From Taeniopygia guttata (lineage: Eukaryota; Chordata; Aves; Passeriformes; Estrildidae), in assembly GCF_048771995.1 (NCBI RefSeq), contig NC_133031.1:563001-627000 (forward strand): a stretch of DNA of 64,000 nucleotides, written 5' to 3'. The notes below the pieces were generated by a model. It worked only from the letters and a program-made list of their open reading frames with translations, had not been told where the DNA came from and did not search any database. The stretch's first letter is position 1. Each line of letters starts with the position of its first letter. The position numbers and the translations under genes are program-made. Shown here piece after piece: positions 58,969 through 64,000 of the stretch.

Positions 58969-59103
58969 GGACGAGAAGGGTGAGCAGGAGCAGCTCAGCT
59001 CAGTGGTGAGATTGAGGAGGATGATGAATAAGAGGAAGAAACCAAGAGACATAGCGAGAACAGACACTTTGAGCTGAGCTGCTCCTGATCACCCTTCTTG
59101 TCT
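58969..59103. repeat. Inverted repeat, 35-base arms, about 65-base loop
   Basis: Arm 1 at 58969-59003 and arm 2 at 59069-59103 are reverse complements with about three mismatches (arm core gagcaggagcagctcagctc). The loop is purine-rich. The length and pairing would allow a stable RNA hairpin if transcribed. It matches no RNA family I know. A GAGGAGGAGGAGG run precedes arm 1. Confidence 0.75.
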
Positions 59104-59232
59104 CCAAAACTTTATTTAGATTAAAGACTACTGATAGTTTATAAGTTGACTCTGACAGTGCCACCACATGTTCATGCATGATACAGCTGTGTATTCTGAA
59201 AGTACAAATCTTTAATCTTTTATTCAAAACAG

Positions 59233-59959
59233 AAATGCTGGGTTGGGTGTCTGCTCCATGTCTTGCAGATCTGGGGGTATTTTGGCTCCATTTGTACCAT
59301 CTATGGTAAGATTAATTTTTGAGTTTTTTATTTAACTCAGATTCCTTAAATTTCTCTCAAAAGCACTTTGTTGATTTTTTGGTACAACATATGCCTATAT
59401 TCCTTTTTAAAAAGTTGGTTTTATAAGTTAATGTTCACTCAATTTCAGATTTAATGAACATGAATTTTAAAAATATATAGTATTTTATTGGTTTTTGAAA
59501 TAGAAGTCCAATATTTTGTGTTGTGTTTTCATTTCCGTGTTAGTGAAATGGTTGTCATATAATGCATTTGGTACTGCAAAGGTTTACTCTGTATCTGAAT
59601 TCTCTCAGATATTTAAAAAAAATCATATTAAGGTGTTTCTGTGTAATGATATTTTTTGGGTTTCTTTGCTCTACCAGTATATGGGAAAAGGCACAAACTG
59701 CTGGAGTGACAAGTTGTAGTATTTTGCTTTTGACTACAGTTCGTGTATTTTAAGAGCAGGAAAGAATGCCATGCTTTTACTATGTATTTTGATTTTTAGA
59801 AGTCATAGTCCTTATGTACCATTTGGAATCTGGACTGTCAGTGGGATTCCTGACTCTCCTTCTGCCAGAAACACTAAATAAGCTGATCACTGACAGCGTT
59901 GAAGACCTGCAGAGTCACAGATACCAAGTACTCAAATATGAAGAGGCAGAGCATATGCA
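59233..59959 (+). pseudogene. SLC22A15-like transporter gene relic, two 3' exons
   Basis: Exon 59233-59305 (AG before, GTAAG after) reads NAGLGVCSMSCRSGG then ILAPFVPSM. This matches the stretch after the TSELYPTVIRN motif of organic ion transporter SLC22A15 (human NVGLGTCSLFSRVGG then IIAPFIPSL, from memory). Exon 59800-59959 (AG before, GTAAGT after) begins with the expected Lys codon and later reads GFLTLLLPETLNK then LITDSVEDLQSHRY, matching the last membrane helix and its LPETLN signature. Between these, the second exon has an in-phase stop (TAG, third codon) and is about 13 bases shorter than expected, shifting the frame. No upstream or C-terminal exons were found. The active gene would encode a 12-helix plasma-membrane transporter. 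A diverged paralogue is the alternative to a pseudogene of SLC22A15 itself. Confidence 0.7.
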
Positions 59960-59964
59960 GTAAG

Positions 59965-61920
59965 TATCCAAAGCCATGTTATACCTGTGTTTAATGGAGA
60001 TAAAATTTATTCCTTGGCTCTTTAGGACAGAAAGGCTAACAGCAATCACCTGTAGACATTAAATTATATACAAATAAATACTATTCTGTTTCTTTAAGTA
60101 AAAGTCTGAAATAATCAAGGAGAATATATCCAGCAACATTACTGTGCTTTTTCAGTAAAACAATTAGGCATATTTCTCTTACATTGGATTGTGCCTTTTC
60201 GTCTTGTTTATAGTAGAACATAAATTACTATTAATATAGTAAAAGAAATCTTTTACTATTTACTATTAATATAGTAAAAAGAAATCTTTTATTCTTCATC
60301 AGTCTCCTGGGTTTAAGCCATTTAAAGTGTTGTTTGTTTTTTTTTAATATGCACTAATTTAACATTCTGAAGTGGGAAATAAAATTTTGTTTGATTCCAA
60401 AAGTAATAGAATAGAAAATGTAAAGTATATCCTGTAGGTCTGGGAATAGTTTCCCAGAATAATTAATTTTAAAAGGGAGGAACAGGGAGAGGATTTCTAT
60501 AAGTAAGGAATTGTTAACTTAGAATTACGCAGGCTTAGTGTAGAAATAAAAGAATATGTGGTTTTCTTATGTTTTTCTTGATATGCTATCTTGTTAATTA
60601 GCTGTTAATTAGTTTAATCATATTAATCAGTTTAATAATATTACACACACTATGCTGCTCTCTTTTTATACCTAGTACAGAGATTCAACTTCTCAATGCA
60701 GGCTTCATTTTCCAGACAGGCCTCATAGTCAAGTATTTTCTTCTAACTGGTTTGCTTGTCAGACAGAAGGTAAATAATTACTGAAAAATGTTTTACATGT
60801 CATATTTTTCTTGTCCTATTTTATAGCCTAATATTAAATGTGAAAAACAGAATTCATAGATTCTTTAAGAAATTAGAAGTTGAAATTAGAAGTATTTGAA
60901 GAAGCTCGGGGTTTATTTTCCATTTCAGCTGAATGCAGCAAAGGGACATGGCCTTATCTAGGTTCTGGACAGGGAGGGCTTTCTGGCTGTCCGCCAACCC
61001 CATCAGGGCAGGAAGGAGGGGACCACAATTATCTGATTCCAGTCACAGGGGTCCCTGGAAATGGGGAAAGCATAGCCCGAGCACACTGTAACAATTGGGG
61101 TGTTCAGGATCTTAGTCTCTGCCATTGAGAAGATCATGAGGCAAAAATGGGGGGCACTTTGGACCATCTCTTACACCTGCCCCCCCCCCTCCCCCCAAAA
61201 AAAAAAAACCACGAACAAACCCAAAACCTCCCAAACACAGGTAACAATTCGATTTGGAAATAAAAAACAAAGGGAAAACAGTGACTTATGCAACAGTTAG
61301 TCATCTCTGCTGAATAATGTATCAGAGAAAAGTAAAAGTGTCAGCAGGAGGGCTCCTGAAGTTGTGGTCTTAACCAATTGCTGAGGATCTGATTTAGATA
61401 TTTATTATCATTAATCCTAGTGGTCTACCAGGAAGGAAGGAAATAATTACTATTGACAGATTTTAGTTAAAGTTAATTTATTGGTGATGAGACTAATGTG
61501 TGGTCCAGGTGTTCATCAGTTTAACAAGACATTTAACTATCAAATGTTCCTATCACAGTGTGGTTAATTAAACATGATTAAGCTATTGAGTTTCCAAACA
61601 CGCAACCAATTATATATAATTACACATAGTGGCTTTATGGTATGCAGCATGCAAGATAGATGTGGTATTTAAAATGTTTTGTAAATTTTTCAAGTCTGGT
61701 CTTAGTAAGAAACTGCCTTATTCTTTTACATTAATACATAAATAGTGACAGCTTGCTGTGTTTTAAGCTAATGGGCTAAGTCTTGTGTGGATTGGCAAAA
61801 GCTGGTGGTTCTTTGAGATTTCTCAGCTAATACATTAATTAATTTTGTGGGCCTAGTGCTAGCCAAAAGCCAGTGCATCCACTAATATGTACCTATTCAT
61901 TTCTTGCTGTGAGAAAGGAT
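59965..61920. other. AT-rich DNA, no gene seen
   Basis: It contains an imperfect tandem duplication of about 36 bases at 60222-60291 (ttactattaatatagtaaaa core) and a C run followed by an A run at 61181-61208. A possible acceptor and short open block near 60677 do not match the SLC22A15 C-terminus. Confidence 0.45.
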
Positions 61921-61924
61921 TAGG

Positions 61925-62990
61925 AGGAAGGTAACATAGGCTTACAACTTTAAAAGGGTATAAAAAAACCTTTATTAACAGTAGCTAAAAGAAAGAATAA
62001 AAAGAATCAGAATAAAACCTTTAGAACACTTCTCCCCTTCCCTACAACTTTTTTTTTTTTTTTCCTTTTACAACATACGAAACAATTCAGTCAGTTTATC
62101 AGTTTTAGAATAGTCTTTCTTTAGTTTACTTAGGGAGAGAAATCCTTCTGGTTAATTTATGGAGTCTTCTCTACATGAAAACAGTTCTTTTGTTGCTTTT
62201 AATTTCTACAAATAACAGCTGCCTGGAAAACTTGCAATCGTGAAGTCCCTCCCATTTCTTACAGCTCTTTCCACAGCTTTGTTTATGGACTAGGTTAACT
62301 TATGGGGTACTATTTTAAGGATGAGCTGTTCAAGAGCAAAGGTTCTCTTTAGCTCTCAAATAATCTTAATCTCTGAGAGCAGAGGTCTTCTTCTTCTTTC
62401 CCTGGGGCAGCAGGTCTTTTTCACTCTTCTTTGTTCAAATTTTTGATGTGATCACAGCTACTTCAACATCTGCTTGCTTTAGCTTTGCTCATATCTATAA
62501 TTTGAACACTTCATCTCTTCATACTTTCATGAGTTATAGGGAAAAGGAGTTTGATGTATCAATTACATTTTTCTCTATAGCCTTACAAGAGGATTTCAGC
62601 CCCAAGATCAAGGCATCTTCTCATCCCTTGCATCCGGGACTTACCTCTTCACTGAGCTTGGGCTTTTCATGTTGTTCTTCTATGTGTTCTCACTCTGTCC
62701 TTTTCTCTCACCTGAGGGGAAATTGAAGGTCTGAAAGTCTTATCTGTGCACTTGTGAGTTAATATCTCACCCAGGCCTGCAGATGGTCTTGTGATTTTTG
62801 CCGGGAGGTGGCAGAGCTCTTTATGGTAGAGGATTTCTTTGGCAGCCATGCTAGGTGGGAAGCTAGGATTTTTCTAGCTGTGCAGGCTAGAGAACAGCAG
62901 CAGCACGCCGGGAGCCAATGGCGTCTCCTCTCCCTGCCCAATGGTTGCAGGCAAACCCCAAAGACGGCAGAATCTGGGGCCTGACGTGGG
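61925..62990 (-). mobile_element. LTR-like fossil, possibly ERVL-type
   Basis: On the + strand a start-side block (aaaaaaacctttattaacag, then several aataaa words) has the layout of a reversed LTR polyadenylation region. The following kilobase of CT-rich sequence resembles long passerine ERVL LTRs. Borders are not clean, no coding part is attached, and the extent is a guess. Confidence 0.4.
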
Positions 62991-62999
62991 GCTGTTCCC

Positions 63000-64000
63000 G
63001 GTGCCCGGTGGACCCTGGCTGCCAGCAGGGCAGGGCTTAGTAGCAGCAAGATGTCAGCAGCCGTGGCCTGGCCCGGCCTTGGCCTTGCAGCCTCCCCTTC
63101 CCCTGCCCGGCAGCGGATGAGGCCAGGCCCTGTGGCAGTGTCCACCCAGCCCAGCTTGGCCAAGACAGGGGGTCTGGCCTTGTTACCTGCTCTAAGGCCA
63201 GAAAAGAAAGAGAGAGTTCCTGGGCTTTTTAGTTTTTAACATGTATCTTCACAGAGCCGTATTCAGCTTTCTAGTGGTTTAACAAAGATTCAATATTCAA
63301 TGTTCACTGATTGGTTTTATCAGGCACAGAGAAAGATCTTAGCAGCTCCTCTCAAAAAAACTCACTTCAGTGGTTGCTCCAGTGATAAAACCACCACAGT
63401 ACTTAAATATTTTTGGGCTTTGATGCTGTGTGATCAGTATTTGTTGGGAGCTGCAGGTGGTTGGATGGCCCATAGGAGCAGCTCCACAGGAGGCTGGTGA
63501 GGGGAAGGAGTGTGTCATGGAGCATCAAGAGGCTCGGCATGATTTGCAAGCCTGGGCTTTAATGGTGGGTTTGTTGCATTTCCTTGAGAGGGAGAGCTGG
63601 CTGTGCAGTGGTAACTGGTGACTTTTGGCCATATGGGGCAGGGGATAGGGAGAAACCTCCTCCCTTTGAACCCAGTGCTCTAAAGCAAAGCGGAATTGCT
63701 GAATTGTAGTTAAAACAGGGCCCTCCTCTTTTCCATCTATATCACAATAGGTGGGAGGTAGCTGCACCAGGCCGGGCCCTTAGTGTGCCGCAGGAGCCAG
63801 GGGCCCACAAGGTAGCGGAGGCCAGGGCCAGTGGCCCAGAATGCAGAGGATGGGTGATGCACAAGATGGCAGCTGGTGGCCCGGGGACCCACAAGATGGC
63901 AGCCTTCTGCCCAGAGGATGTTTCACACATGTCAAGGCTACACAGATGAATAAATGAAGCATCTTCAGTCTTTCTTCCTTTGGCATTCAGTTTCACAACC
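63000..64000. other. GC-richer end of the window, no gene seen
   Basis: 62880-63180 is moderately CpG-rich. Near 63790-63920 a word of the type cccacaag(a/g)t(g/a)gc recurs three times about 50-70 bases apart, giving an irregular minisatellite look. No exon is supported. Confidence 0.4.

Noticed and set aside
58957-59040. GAG-rich run as the acidic C-terminus of SLC22A15
   Set aside because: It lies upstream of the two recognised exons, in the wrong order for that gene, and is part of the inverted-repeat region.
60660-60770. Possible further SLC22A15 exon after an acceptor-like cctagtacag
   Set aside because: Its translation does not resemble the expected acidic C-terminal exon in any frame.

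Overview
This is vertebrate nuclear DNA and almost certainly a bird, most likely a songbird. The basis is a spliced gene of the maestro HEAT-like repeat (MROH) family in tandem copies, CR1 LINE 3' ends, class II (ERVK-like) and class III (ERVL-like) retroviral fossils of passerine type, and no Alu, L1 or bacterial features. No species can be named from the sequence alone.

Region 1 (1-19730) is a head-to-tail segmental duplication. Two full units (1-8956 and 8957-17907) and the first 1823 bp of a third (17908-19730) are nearly identical. Each full unit carries one complete 15-exon MROH-like gene on the + strand (coding 3119-8382 and 12075-17333). I traced every exon: all joints are in phase and both copies read 734 codons. 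The two predicted proteins differ at two residues that I can see. The 5 bp difference in unit length equals one repeat of a CCCAT microsatellite in intron 1.

Region 2 (19731-52560) is single-copy, mostly AT-rich DNA without a recognisable protein-coding gene. It holds a CpG-island-like block (21590-21900), scattered CR1 tails, solo LTR-like fossils (about 28690-29050, 34885-35105, 40494-40939 and 42591-43304), a roughly 540 bp purine tract (36754-37292), a CTCTAT microsatellite (38521-38672) and several stretches that look like conserved non-coding elements. It resembles a gene-poor interval.

Region 3 (52567-58253) is a repeat cluster. A 26-A run abuts an unclassified 717 bp CpG-rich sequence present in tandem. 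Next comes the 3' part of an ERVL-like fossil on the - strand, and then an ERVK-like fossil on the + strand. Both fossils are broken.

Region 4 (58254-64000) contains a 35-bp-arm inverted repeat (58969-59103), two exons of a decayed SLC22A15-like transporter gene (59233-59305 and 59800-59959) and another LTR-like stretch (about 61925-62990).

The genes do not form a pathway. The main biology is recent local amplification and homogenisation of an MROH gene next to a transposon-rich, gene-poor region. The strongest candidates for something undescribed are the 717 bp repeat, whose two copies keep one reading frame with mostly silent differences, and the mosaic pattern in the tandem array.
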